From contig JASBRV010000102.1 of the NCBI GenBank assembly GCA_030149295.1, positions 1 to 64,000 of the forward strand: DNA of 64,000 nt, in the 5' to 3' direction. The stretch is from Bacteriovoracales bacterium. GTDB taxonomy: Bacteria > Bdellovibrionota > Bacteriovoracia > Bacteriovoracales > Bacteriovoracaceae. Below are positions 42,805 through 52,118 of this stretch, in pieces (position 1 is the first letter of the stretch; every line of letters starts with the position of its first letter). The position numbers and the translations under genes are program-made. The notes beneath the pieces are model-generated. The model ran no database searches. It was not told the origin of the DNA and saw nothing but the letters and a program-made list of their open reading frames with translations.

Positions 42805-43536
42805 CTAAAGTCCCAAAGGAATTTGTGCTCTTAAAAACTCATGAACAAAGGGATCATTGGGATGGTGATAAAGCTCTTGAAATGTAGACGTTTGGATAGC
42901 GCGCCCTTGATTGAGAAGGGTAATAGCATCGCCCAAAAAACTTGCTTCTTGGATATCGTGTGTAACCATAATCACAGTTTTTTTAAGGTCTTTAAAAATA
43001 GCTTTTAATTCTTGTTGCAACGAACTCCTCACGATGGGATCAAGTGCACTTAGAGGTTCATCTAAAAGAACAATTTCTGGATCTAGAATCAGGCCGCGCA
43101 TGAGGGCCACTCTCTGCCTTTGGCCACCGCTCAATTCATGAGGATGTTTTTGCAAAAAAGTGAGTTCAAGATCAACCATCTGAGAAAGTTTTTGCATTCT
43201 TTTTTTATAGGGGGAAAGGTCCTTATGGCGAACTCTAGCTGGAAGTAAAATATTTTCTTCAGCATTCAAATGAGGAAAGAGTCCTCCTTCCTGAGTAATA
43301 TAGGCAAGTTTAGTAGTTCTCTCCCTCTGTCCGTAGTCGGCGACATCTTTACCCATGACCAAAACAGAGCCTTCATCACAGTGAGTCAGTCCACCAATCA
43401 TCCGTAGCAAAGTCGTCTTACCACTGCCACTTGCTCCTAGTAATATATGAATTTCTCCGCGATTTACTTCAAGACTAAACTTTTCGATGACCACTTGATC
43501 ACCAAAGGACTTTTTTACATTTTTAATTTCAATCAT
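42805..43536 (-). CDS. Osmoprotectant ABC transporter ATP-binding protein
   Basis: A 243-residue ABC ATPase: Walker A GASGSGKTT (residues about 33-41), Q-loop YITQEGGLFPH, signature LSGGQRQRVALMRG, Walker B IVLLDEP and the switch His in VTHDIQEA. There are no C-terminal CBS domains, which in OpuA-type ATPases sense ionic strength, so control must lie elsewhere. It is the first gene of a two-gene transporter operon; the fused binding-permease gene follows after 3 bp. Confidence 0.92.
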   Translation of the reverse strand: MIEIKNVKKSFGDQVVIEKFSLEVNRGEIHILLGASGSGKTTLLRMIGGLTHCDEGSVLVMGKDVADYGQRERTTKLAYITQEGGLFPHLNAEENILLPARVRHKDLSPYKKRMQKLSQMVDLELTFLQKHPHELSGGQRQRVALMRGLILDPEIVLLDEPLSALDPIVRSSLQQELKAIFKDLKKTVIMVTHDIQEASFLGDAITLLNQGRAIQTSTFQELYHHPNDPFVHEFLRAQIPLGL

Positions 43537-43564
43537 AAGTGACTATTATCGGTTAAAAATTTAC

Positions 43565-43576
43565 AGTTGTACAACT
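43565..43576. promoter_or_regulatory. 12-bp palindrome in divergent promoter region
   Basis: AGTTGTACAACT is a perfect palindrome between the divergent transporter operon and the beta-barrel gene. It may be an operator for one or both; no regulator gene is adjacent. Confidence 0.3.
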
Positions 43577-43627
43577 TCAATACTTGCCTACAATAGAAGA
43601 ATATTAATCAAGTTTTGGAACACCTTT

Positions 43628-44728
43628 ATGAAGTTGATTTATTCTTTTGTTATTCTTTTTCTTGTTCAGACGACAATGGCCAAGAGTCAATTCCTAGAAA
43701 AATTGGAAAAACTAGATATCGATGGTCAGATAAGTCTTGGTGGCGATCATGTTAATAATCAACAGGTAAAGGCAAGAGTTTTTGGCGTCACAGGAAGGTT
43801 AGCTTTCGAATACCCTATTACCGAAAGTCTTGAATTTGAAGTCGACTTTGGTGCAGTACTTGAAACAGGTTCTAACAATAGTTTCATTATCGACGAATAC
43901 GCTCCAAGACAACAGTGGAGACTAGGTCATGCCAATTTTGACTGGGAACCTTTTGAATGGTTTGAGGTGGCTGCCGGTGCTATTGACCAGGGCGAATATG
44001 AATCACCACTTCTCTTAACAGGAACAGCTTTCCTAGGTGCTGAGCTTGAACTTAGTATCGATTTTACACCTCAGCATAAACTCTTCTTTAAATTTGAGCA
44101 GGCCATTCCCAACAACCTTAATCTCGCCCAAAGAATCGGTATTGTTGAAGATGGAACTCCTCTTTTTACCATGTCAACTGTCGGTGCCATCCTAGAAGGA
44201 GACCTCCTCACCATTAAGGCCCAAGGTATGCGCTGGAGTTACACCAATTTAAGTACTGGAGCGGCTTTTCAATCCCAATATATCGGCAATAGTATTTCTG
44301 GCGGCTCACAAGTCAATTCTCAATTTCTCTATGGGTTTTCTGGTTATAATTTTACTGGCGGTATAGACCTTTTCTTTAGTGATTCTTTTGGTTTCCAATT
44401 TAAAGGCCAATTTCTTTACAATGATAAAGCACCCGATGAGCGAAATGTAGGCCACCTGGCCACGATAGGAATGGTTCTTGGAAATTTTGAACCTTATATC
44501 GGGGGCTTTTCTGTTCAGTCTGACGCTTCCCCAGCTTTCTATAATACCAACCGTACTGGGCACAATAATATGGAGGGCAATATCATTGGATTAAATTATC
44601 AAAACCGCCAAGACGAAGAAGACTTCAGCGCCAACTTTGAATACGTTGATGCTACTCCCATCGAAGTCAATGCTTTTCAATCTAACACAAAGAAAATAGC
44701 CTTTAATTTAACCATGCCTCTTTTTTAG
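43628..44728 (+). CDS. Outer-membrane beta-barrel-like protein
   Basis: A 366-residue exported protein: signal peptide MKLIYSFVILFLVQTTMAKS, then alternating hydrophobic/hydrophilic segments with many aromatic and Gly residues (FGVTGRLAFEYPI, LEFEVDFGAVLETGS, GFSGYNFTGGIDLFF) and a C-terminal strand IAFNLTMPLF ending in Phe, the usual outer-membrane insertion signal. It is probably a porin-like barrel of about 14-18 strands. The PlsC gene follows after 8 bp. Confidence 0.75.
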   Translation: MKLIYSFVILFLVQTTMAKSQFLEKLEKLDIDGQISLGGDHVNNQQVKARVFGVTGRLAFEYPITESLEFEVDFGAVLETGSNNSFIIDEYAPRQQWRLGHANFDWEPFEWFEVAAGAIDQGEYESPLLLTGTAFLGAELELSIDFTPQHKLFFKFEQAIPNNLNLAQRIGIVEDGTPLFTMSTVGAILEGDLLTIKAQGMRWSYTNLSTGAAFQSQYIGNSISGGSQVNSQFLYGFSGYNFTGGIDLFFSDSFGFQFKGQFLYNDKAPDERNVGHLATIGMVLGNFEPYIGGFSVQSDASPAFYNTNRTGHNNMEGNIIGLNYQNRQDEEDFSANFEYVDATPIEVNAFQSNTKKIAFNLTMPLF

Positions 44729-44736
44729 GTAAGATA

Positions 44737-45468
44737 ATGCTCAAGATTATCCGCTTCACCATTGCTCTTATCTATTTTGCCATTACCTCATTCTTAGGCC
44801 TTTTCTTTTGCGCCTTTAGACCATTTGCCCCTGAGAACACTCTCTTATTGGCAAGATCATTGGCCTTCGGAGTTCTTCCCATCACAGGAGCAAGAGTTGA
44901 AGTGGAGGGACTTGAAAATTTTGATTCGGTTCCTGGACCAGCTATCATTTTGAGTAATCATCAAGATAATTATGATGTTTTTGTCATAGGGGACTTTGTT
45001 CCTTATCGTGTGGTCTCCATAGGAAAGAAGATCATTCGTTACTTCCCCCTATTTGGTCAAATCTATTGGCTTAGTGGTCATATCTTAATTGATAGAAAGA
45101 GAAAAAAGAAAGCCCTCAATGCCATGAATACAGCTGGAAAAAAGATGATAGAAAAAGGCATTAAAGTCTGGATAATGCCAGAGGGAACTCGAAGCAAAGG
45201 AAAAGGCCTTCTGCCTTTTAAAAGTGGGGCCTTTTATCTAGCTAATCAGACCAAACTCCCCATCATCCCTGTTTCCATTTGTAACTATGCCCAACACTGG
45301 AACCAAAATGAATGGAAGAAGCACACTATCTACGTAAAGGTTCATAAACCACTCATTTTTCCTGAAGATGACTTTCCTGATGTAGAAACTCTCAAGCAAA
45401 AATGTTACGCCATCATGAAAGAAGGAATTGCCGAAATGGATAAAAAGGCAGGCTATAGTGTCTCGTAA
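44737..45468 (+). CDS. plsC: 1-acyl-glycerol-3-phosphate acyltransferase (PlsC family)
   Basis: A 243-residue membrane acyltransferase. One N-terminal helix (about 5-27) is followed by the NHxxxxD catalytic motif SNHQDNYDVF (about residue 72) and the glycerophosphate-binding PEGTRSKGKG (about 150). It acylates lysophosphatidate to phosphatidate in phospholipid synthesis, although related enzymes can use other lysolipids. Its 3' end overlaps the acylase gene by 11 bp, so the two are translationally coupled. Confidence 0.9.
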   Translation: MLKIIRFTIALIYFAITSFLGLFFCAFRPFAPENTLLLARSLAFGVLPITGARVEVEGLENFDSVPGPAIILSNHQDNYDVFVIGDFVPYRVVSIGKKIIRYFPLFGQIYWLSGHILIDRKRKKKALNAMNTAGKKMIEKGIKVWIMPEGTRSKGKGLLPFKSGAFYLANQTKLPIIPVSICNYAQHWNQNEWKKHTIYVKVHKPLIFPEDDFPDVETLKQKCYAIMKEGIAEMDKKAGYSVS

Positions 45469-47671
45469 TTATAGGCTTGAACAAGATCAAAACCAAGTTA
45501 CCCATATAAAAGCTGACTCCATAAAAAACTTTGGTTACGCGCTTGGTTTTACCCATGCCCGAGAGAGGGGAATGCAACTAGGTTTTTATCAAGCCTTGGT
45601 CCAATCCAAACTATCCCAATCTTTTGGGAACGAAGAGGCCTTTGAAACTGATCAATACATGGCCAAGATGGGCTTTTACTATGAGGCCAAAAAGGAAGCC
45701 ACAACATTAAAGGAGGGGAACTTAAAAGACTTTCTCAAAAGTTACTGTGAAGGTGTCAACGAAGGAAGAAGGCTCCATAAACCCCTTGAATTTTCAATCT
45801 TTGGCCACAAGCCGCCCATCTATACTATTGAAGATATCTTAGCCCTTTTTAAAACCCTAACTTATGTTGGACTCGCTCAAACTCAACAAGATATGCAAAA
45901 GTTTGTCGCCATGTCCTTAGCAAAGGGTGTTCAGCCTTATTTCTTTGAAAGACTCATTGGTCCACTCGCTAAGAGTGAGAAAACTTTAGCCGAAGTCATT
46001 CCCTATCTACAAAAAACCAAATTTGATTTTTTCACTATTCCTGAAAATCAATTTTTAAGAAGATTACCAAGTATTAAAAATAGTAATAATTGGGTCATTG
46101 GGAAGAATAAGACCGACCTAGGGGGACCAATAATGGCCTTTGATCCCCATATGCCCATTAATCACTTGCCTTCCCTGTGGTTTGAATGCGTATGGAAGCG
46201 AGGCCCTGATTACACCATGGGTATAACCCTTCCAGGACTACCTGTCATTTTTATGGGTAGAAATCAAAACCTGTCTTTTAGTTTTACTTATGGCTTTATG
46301 GATACGATTGATTACTTCATTGAAAATGTTGAAAAGGGAAATATCCAAGGTCCCCATGGGGTTGAAACTGTCAATAAACGCACACAGATTCTTCGAAATA
46401 AAAAAGGAGAGGAAGTCCCTTTAACAGTATACGAAACCCAAAGAGGAGTGCTTGAGGTCCCTAGAAATAATGATAAAGACCAGTTAAAAGACGGCATTTA
46501 TTTGGCCCGTGCTTGGACGGGTCAAGGGGGAGTCTCTCTAAACACTCTTGAAGGCCTATCAAAACTTTCTCTAGCAAACTCCTGTGATGAAGGTTGTGAA
46601 ATCGCAAAAGACTTTTTCTTCTCGGCTAATTGGTTATTTGCTGATCGCAATAATAATATTGCTTTACAACAGTCTGGCCTCCTCCCCCCTCGTCAGGAAA
46701 TTGGGCTTATCCCTACCCTTGCTTGGGAAAAGGATAAAATTTGGTCATCCAAAGAGGAAAAGGTTGAGCTTTATCATATTAAAAATCCTAAAGAAGATTT
46801 TCTGATCTCGGCAAATCAGCAATGGGGTGAATTAAATGAGTTTGGCATTAACCTTCCTGTGGCAAACTATCGCTACCAAAGAATAGAAGACTTTCTCAGG
46901 GGAAAAAATAAAATTTCTATTTTAGAAAGTCAAAGACTTCAAAGCGATCTCTATAGTTATCAGGCTAAGGCTTACTTAGATCTTATGAGAAGTTTTATCC
47001 CCGAAACTCCCACAGGGAGAATTCTCAAACAATGGGATCTTACCTATCATGAAGATTCCAAGGCCGCTTTTCTCTTTGAAAAATTTCTTGATACTTTATA
47101 CTTTGACCTTATGGCCCCCGCAATTGGGGAGCAGGCTTTCGAAACTCTTCTCGCCAGAGGAGATCTTCTTAATAATTACTATGGTCTTTTTGATAGAGTT
47201 TTCATTAAGCCTCAAGAAAATGACCGCTTCTGGTACGAGCTCTTAAGTAAATCATCCGAAAGCACAAAAGATAAGGGTATTACAATTGAAGAGATGAGGG
47301 ATCAGTTTCTTGAGAAAACTTTAAAGAAAACCCTATCTCATTATCCTAGTGGTAAACTCCTCAAGTGGGGCCATGAGAAAAAATTCTTCTTTAAACACCT
47401 CTTTTTAAAAGGACCACGTTTTCTTCCATGGATTATAGGTCCTTATAACCTTTCAGGTTCAAGAGCGACAGTAAATCAGGGCAGTGTCTATTATCGAAAT
47501 AATAACCTTGAGGTCATAGGCCCCTCCTATCGCTTTATTACTAGCATGGAAAAAGATCAGGCCTTTACAATCCTTCCAGGTGGTCCAAGTGATCGTTTTT
47601 ATAAGTCTTCCTTTAAAAGTGAATTAAAGCGCTATTTAAATCACCAATATAAAAGCCTTTTACCTAGTTGA
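45458..47671 (+). CDS. Penicillin-acylase family N-terminal nucleophile hydrolase
   Basis: A 737-residue protein of the penicillin amidase/acyl-homoserine-lactone acylase family. The alpha part (about 1-205) contains ALGFTHARERGMQL; self-cleavage would expose Ser in NSNNWVIGKNKT (about residue 209), with the beta part continuing DPHMPINHLPSLWFE and TLPGLPVIFMGRN. The family is normally periplasmic, but here the protein begins directly in the mature fold (VSRNYRLEQDQNQVTHIKA) with no signal peptide; extending the frame upstream to 45428 does not add one. GTG 45458 with AGG upstream is the chosen start, overlapping plsC. The substrate may be an N-acyl amide lipid. Confidence 0.87.
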   Translation: MSRNYRLEQDQNQVTHIKADSIKNFGYALGFTHARERGMQLGFYQALVQSKLSQSFGNEEAFETDQYMAKMGFYYEAKKEATTLKEGNLKDFLKSYCEGVNEGRRLHKPLEFSIFGHKPPIYTIEDILALFKTLTYVGLAQTQQDMQKFVAMSLAKGVQPYFFERLIGPLAKSEKTLAEVIPYLQKTKFDFFTIPENQFLRRLPSIKNSNNWVIGKNKTDLGGPIMAFDPHMPINHLPSLWFECVWKRGPDYTMGITLPGLPVIFMGRNQNLSFSFTYGFMDTIDYFIENVEKGNIQGPHGVETVNKRTQILRNKKGEEVPLTVYETQRGVLEVPRNNDKDQLKDGIYLARAWTGQGGVSLNTLEGLSKLSLANSCDEGCEIAKDFFFSANWLFADRNNNIALQQSGLLPPRQEIGLIPTLAWEKDKIWSSKEEKVELYHIKNPKEDFLISANQQWGELNEFGINLPVANYRYQRIEDFLRGKNKISILESQRLQSDLYSYQAKAYLDLMRSFIPETPTGRILKQWDLTYHEDSKAAFLFEKFLDTLYFDLMAPAIGEQAFETLLARGDLLNNYYGLFDRVFIKPQENDRFWYELLSKSSESTKDKGITIEEMRDQFLEKTLKKTLSHYPSGKLLKWGHEKKFFFKHLFLKGPRFLPWIIGPYNLSGSRATVNQGSVYYRNNNLEVIGPSYRFITSMEKDQAFTILPGGPSDRFYKSSFKSELKRYLNHQYKSLLPS

Positions 47672-47702
47672 AATGAATCCTCTCTATAGGGATAATAGCT
47701 CT

Positions 47703-48578
47703 ATGAAAACTCTCCTCCTCAGCCTACTCCTCCCACTTTCTCTTTTTGCACAAAATGCCACCAACAAAGACGAGAGCAATCCCGAGTTTCAATATGACCA
47801 AAAAAGTAAATCCGTTATCCCTCGTTATCTAGGTAAGGTTACGCTCATTAAAGGAAAAGTAACCAATCAAAAGAATGAGATTCTTAAAAAAAACAGCAAA
47901 GTCTACCCTCAGGATAAACTCACTACGGACAAAAAAGGTTTTGTTAAATTAGAAATGGTCGACACGACAAGTTTAACCTTGGCACCAAATTCAACCCTCA
48001 GTTTTCAAAAGTGGAAGTATCGAACCAAAAGCGATCGCGAAGCTATTTTTGACCTTGAAATAGGTCGCATGCGCGCTCATTTCAAAGTTAAGGCCGAAAA
48101 TGAAGATGATCTAAAAGTCAAAGTTGGTCACGTCTCAATGGGTATCAGGGGCACAGAGATTTCAGTCAATCACCTAACTACATATGATCAAAAGGGAGAA
48201 GAAATCAAAGTGGCCCATCTCGCCACTCTTAGTGGAAAAACCCTTCTTTACGATGAGGTGAAAGAAGAGGAAATTGTTCAAAACGAAGGCGAATATTATA
48301 TTTCCTACATGCAACGAGATGGAAAAGTGATCAAAGCTATCAAACACCAACTTCTTCCCAATGAGTGGGATGAACTCAAGGCCATAGATAAAAACCCTAA
48401 TAAATACTTTAAGCCATTTTTATCGACTAAAGGTCTTAAGACCAAGAATCAATCTCAGACGAAGAGCAAGGAAATGGGACAAGGATCTTCTCAAAGGCGC
48501 CAAAAAGGAAGCACTTCACCGAAGCCATCTTGGAAAGAAACACTTAAAAAGCTCAATGGTAGGCTAAAGGGCGAATAG
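47703..48578 (+). CDS. Secreted FecR-domain protein
   Basis: A 291-residue exported protein: signal peptide MKTLLLSLLLPLSLFAQ, then a FecR-type beta domain with KGKVTNQKNEIL, the GF-VKLEMVDTTSLTLAPNS segment and VGHVSMGIRGTEISV (about residue 150), matching the 15.0-kb paralogue. The C-terminal ~60 residues are a basic Ser/Gln/Lys-rich tail. An ATG at 47673 is in frame, but the start at 47703 gives the leader directly. No sigma or anti-sigma gene is nearby. It may be the last gene of the barrel-plsC-acylase operon (about 30 bp gap). Confidence 0.8.
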   Translation: MKTLLLSLLLPLSLFAQNATNKDESNPEFQYDQKSKSVIPRYLGKVTLIKGKVTNQKNEILKKNSKVYPQDKLTTDKKGFVKLEMVDTTSLTLAPNSTLSFQKWKYRTKSDREAIFDLEIGRMRAHFKVKAENEDDLKVKVGHVSMGIRGTEISVNHLTTYDQKGEEIKVAHLATLSGKTLLYDEVKEEEIVQNEGEYYISYMQRDGKVIKAIKHQLLPNEWDELKAIDKNPNKYFKPFLSTKGLKTKNQSQTKSKEMGQGSSQRRQKGSTSPKPSWKETLKKLNGRLKGE

Positions 48579-48580
48579 AC

Positions 48581-50467
48581 TTATTCCAATTCTTCCATGT
48601 AAATGACTTGAGCATTAGGATACTCAACCCCATCAAGACTTAATGTTTCCACCTTTAGAATTTTAAATCTCGCATCGGGATGGATAATTACTTCATTTTC
48701 TCCACTAAATTGACTGTAATTGGCCACTGGTGCCCCGGTTCTATTTTTCACTACAAAATAATAACCTGTCACTTCTTCAGTTGGCTTCCTGCGCTCATCA
48801 GTCTGCGTATTTGAATATTTAGGATCAGCACGCCAAATCCCCAAGAATCCTCGAGCCGTTTCAGCCCTAGTTGAAGTGGACATAAAGAAACCAGGACTAA
48901 AAGTTGCCCCCTCGCGAATGCGTAGACCTTTCAAAAGATGACCAGAAAGTTGATGACCTCCAAATGTCACACCATCAAAATGATCGAGATTCCCCAGTGC
49001 ATCCTTTAAGTTTTGTGAGCTTTGACTGATGGAAGTTCCTGAATTGGTCGTCATAAGATCGATTCTCTTGCCCTCGACAATATACTTAATCATGGCCTCT
49101 TCATAATCTTTATCGTTATTAAAATATTCACGCTTGGGTGCCATTTGTTCATCATATTTTTTTTGCATATTTCTCTCGAGCATATAAACGCCAAGGCTCC
49201 CCCACATTTCATAAGCGTTAATAGCGTCATAGAACCCATTTCCCGTATAATCAGAAAGTGCCTGCCTTTCTTTTTCGCTAAGTTTTGAAGCACCCTTTTG
49301 GTTTAAAAGATTAAAGGCTTCTATTCTTGTTGAATAATCACTGTTATTTGAGCTTATAATGTCCGCTCCATGATAAATGACTTTATCAATACTAGTGGAT
49401 GGAAGTGCCTTGGGCGTCACCACATCGGCGCTTGGCCAAGAAAGACAAAGTGAAACAAGAGAATGGGCAATCAGGGGCGAATTTCCCGCATAAAGGGAGA
49501 ACTCTGCCATTATGGAGTCATCAATATACGGGACAATATCTTTCATATCTTCGGCCTGACAAATCTTAATAAAATCTTTCATGGCCTCTGGGTTATCTTT
49601 ATCAGACGAGTTATTTGTTTTCCAAAATGACGTTTGTTCATTAAGCCCAAGTCTTGTGGGACACTGATTCAATGCCTCCATTTTCTCCAAAAGACTTAAA
49701 CTGTCCCATAGACGCAATAACATCGTCTTCACAAGAACTGCATCTGGCCTTAAAAACCTCTCTCGAGGAAAGTCTATGGTTTGATTTTTAATAAGTTCAG
49801 GAAGCTGCACCGATTGTTCTTCACTTGGCAGAGGAATATGAACTGAGGGGGCTATTGGTCCATTTTGTTCAATTAATTTTTTTCGAAGGTATTTCTCACT
49901 CTCACTAAGACCCTCTTCATTAAGACTATCTGTATTAAAAGTGTATTGATCATAAGAAATAAGTTCATATTTAGAAACCCAATCACCTTTGTCATCAGGC
50001 ACAAATGTGGTGACTTGGTTTTGAATCTGATTTTTAGAGAAACCCTCGCAAATCCTAGGCTTCGTTCTTAGCAAAGGATCAATATTTTCTTCAAAAAACT
50101 TTAAAAGGCCGTGATCTCTAGCTTCAGTGCAATTTTGATGGGCTAGATAGATGTACTTCTCTCTCGCATTTTTATCTTGCTTTAAGGCCTCACGAAAAAC
50201 TCTTGGCATCTCTCCATTATCTAAGTACCAACTTTCATCAATATTTTTAGGAGCCTCAATAGGTGGTGGACCGGGAAATCCCTTTAATGCTCCAATTGGT
50301 GGTAACAAATCAAAGGCCTCAGGTTCTATTTTTAGACCCCCTCCCATTCCCCCGTTCCCTAAAGGACTAGAGGAGGTAAAATCATTAGCTTCAGACTTAG
50401 AAAGTGGATTTGACCAAGATGGTCTTATTAGCAAGAAAGAAAAGAGCAAGATTTTAAAGAAGTCCAC
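48581..50467 (-). CDS. Secreted protein with ADP-ribosyltransferase-like C-terminal domain
   Basis: A 628-residue exported protein: signal peptide MDFFKILLFSFLLIRPSWS, a Gly/Pro-rich linker (residues about 35-75), a helical middle of unknown fold, and a C-terminal domain from about residue 415 that resembles R-S-E clan ADP-ribosyltransferase toxins. The landmarks are ALSDYTGNGFYDAINAYE, GATFSPGFFMSTSTRAETA (STS at about 530-532) and FSGENEVIIHPDARFKIL (ExE at about 590/592, then the closing strand). The expected first-motif Arg (usually YRG) is replaced by Phe in VTFGG, so activity is uncertain. It may be an effector used against prey or competitors, or a toxin-like binding protein. Confidence 0.7.
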   Translation of the reverse strand: MDFFKILLFSFLLIRPSWSNPLSKSEANDFTSSSPLGNGGMGGGLKIEPEAFDLLPPIGALKGFPGPPPIEAPKNIDESWYLDNGEMPRVFREALKQDKNAREKYIYLAHQNCTEARDHGLLKFFEENIDPLLRTKPRICEGFSKNQIQNQVTTFVPDDKGDWVSKYELISYDQYTFNTDSLNEEGLSESEKYLRKKLIEQNGPIAPSVHIPLPSEEQSVQLPELIKNQTIDFPRERFLRPDAVLVKTMLLRLWDSLSLLEKMEALNQCPTRLGLNEQTSFWKTNNSSDKDNPEAMKDFIKICQAEDMKDIVPYIDDSIMAEFSLYAGNSPLIAHSLVSLCLSWPSADVVTPKALPSTSIDKVIYHGADIISSNNSDYSTRIEAFNLLNQKGASKLSEKERQALSDYTGNGFYDAINAYEMWGSLGVYMLERNMQKKYDEQMAPKREYFNNDKDYEEAMIKYIVEGKRIDLMTTNSGTSISQSSQNLKDALGNLDHFDGVTFGGHQLSGHLLKGLRIREGATFSPGFFMSTSTRAETARGFLGIWRADPKYSNTQTDERRKPTEEVTGYYFVVKNRTGAPVANYSQFSGENEVIIHPDARFKILKVETLSLDGVEYPNAQVIYMEELE

Positions 50468-50601
50468 AAGTTCCTTTTCGGAAGCTTTTTTTGACGACTA
50501 AAGTCTTATATTTATTTCACAGAGGCTGGTTGAAAATTTATTCTTAGGCTAGGTTAAGCCCCTTACACCAACCAACCCCTCATAATTTCAAGGAGTTATC
50601 C

Positions 50602-50967
50602 ATGAGACCCTTTTTCCTTTTAAGCTTATCTATCCTCACTTTTAATGCCTTTGCCCTAGATTTTAAAGACCTGGCCGGCACCTATGAAGTCTCAAGCCAA
50701 ATGGTCCCCGTTATTAATATTGTGACTATTGATGAAGAAGGAGCAGTAGAAATTGAGGAAAGATCCCCTATGGGAACCTTTAATTGTCAAGGCCGTGCCA
50801 AAATTGAAGACGAAGTGGTTGTCTCCAAAGTTACCTGTCCAGAAAATGGCGCAGAGTTCATGCAGAAAATTGACTTTAAAGGAGTGACTCTTGGAGAGAC
50901 ATTCACTGCAAAAGTCTTCTCTAGTCTATACCAGCTCGAACTACCTATGAATTTTAGAAAGCTTTAA
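50602..50967 (+). CDS. Small exported protein
   Basis: A 121-residue protein: signal peptide MRPFFLLSLSILTFNAFA, then a beta-rich mature domain beginning DFKDLAGTYEVSSQMVP, with Cys in FNCQGR and VTCPEN that could pair. The layout resembles small lipocalin-like or META-like periplasmic domains, but I cannot assign a family. CAAGGAG stands six bases before the ATG. Its stop interlocks with the convergent dehydrogenase in TTAA. Confidence 0.7.
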   Translation: MRPFFLLSLSILTFNAFALDFKDLAGTYEVSSQMVPVINIVTIDEEGAVEIEERSPMGTFNCQGRAKIEDEVVVSKVTCPENGAEFMQKIDFKGVTLGETFTAKVFSSLYQLELPMNFRKL

Positions 50968-52052
50968 TTTTTAACGGGCTTTTTTATCACTCGATAAAGA
51001 AGCCCGTTATCTGTTGAGTAATAAAGAAAACCGTCAGGCCCTTCAACAACATGACGAATGCGCTCCCCCTTATCTTCAAAAAGAACCTCTTGCTCAATAA
51101 CTCGTAATTGATCACTCAACTTGATTCGCCTTAGATGGGTGGAACTCAAGTTGGCCAAAAAGATATCCCCTTTCCATTGAGGATATTGATTACCACGATA
51201 GACAGTCATTCCCGACGGTGAAATGCTCGGCACCCAATAAGCTAAGGGTTGCTCCATTCCTTCTTTATGAGTCTCTCCAATCTTTGGCCCATAATATTCA
51301 CGCCCATAAGTGATAATAGGCCATCCATAATTCTTCCCCTCTTTAATGAGATTTAATTCATCTCCCCCGCGCGGGCCAAACTCACAACTAAAGAGAAGAC
51401 TTCTCTGTTGATCATAAAATAAACCTTGAGGGTTTCTATGGCCCCAAGAAAATATCTCTTTTAATCCCTGACTCTTATTGGCAGAATAAGGGCTACCATC
51501 AAAGTTGAGACGAAGAATTTTTCCGTTATGGACTTTAAGGTCTTGGGCATACTTCCTCTCTCCTCTATCGCCCACACTCATAAAAAGACTTTTACCATCT
51601 GAGCTTAAGCGCGAACCAAAGTGACGAGTTGAATCGCTTTTCACCTTGGCCACAAAAATTTCATCAAATTTTTGGGGAATACCTTTTTTTAAAATGGCCC
51701 GAGATAAAGCCGTAGTCAGGGTACCCTTATGATCTTTGGAGTAGGTCAGATAAAGCCACTTTTCACCTAACACATCGATAACTTCTGGATGAAGTAGGCC
51801 TCCTTGACCTTTGGCAACCACCTTAGGAGCACTTAGTTCTTTTACCTGCCCCTTTTTAATATCAGCTTTAAAAAGCTTTCCTTGGCGCGAGGTGATAAAA
51901 ACATTCTCGGCATCTAAAAAGGAGAAACCCCACAAAACCTCACCAGGAATCTTAAGGACAACCTCACTTTTAACAGCAAAAACAGGACTCATAAGGGTAA
52001 GAAAAGAGGTAAAAAGAAGGGCTATTGAGGTCTTATAAGGTAATGAATTCAT
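50964..52052 (-). CDS. PQQ-type soluble aldose sugar dehydrogenase-like protein
   Basis: A 362-residue exported six-bladed beta-propeller of the glucose/sorbosone dehydrogenase (YliI/Asd) family. After the signal peptide, the hallmark segments are FGSRLSSDGKSLFMSVGDRG, IFSWGHRNPQGLFYD (catalytic His and the Arg/Asn pair), CEFGPRGGDELNLIKEGKNYGWP and the PSISPSGMTVY blade. These enzymes oxidise aldose sugars in the periplasm with PQQ and Ca2+. No PQQ synthesis genes are in the window. It diverges from the candidate peptidase gene at 52119. Confidence 0.88.
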   Translation of the reverse strand: MNSLPYKTSIALLFTSFLTLMSPVFAVKSEVVLKIPGEVLWGFSFLDAENVFITSRQGKLFKADIKKGQVKELSAPKVVAKGQGGLLHPEVIDVLGEKWLYLTYSKDHKGTLTTALSRAILKKGIPQKFDEIFVAKVKSDSTRHFGSRLSSDGKSLFMSVGDRGERKYAQDLKVHNGKILRLNFDGSPYSANKSQGLKEIFSWGHRNPQGLFYDQQRSLLFSCEFGPRGGDELNLIKEGKNYGWPIITYGREYYGPKIGETHKEGMEQPLAYWVPSISPSGMTVYRGNQYPQWKGDIFLANLSSTHLRRIKLSDQLRVIEQEVLFEDKGERIRHVVEGPDGFLYYSTDNGLLYRVIKKPVKN

Positions 52053-52118
52053 AGGTTATTGCCATACGTCATCTCGAAGTTTATTTCTTCATCATAAACC
52101 AATTACCCGGAGAAGAAA

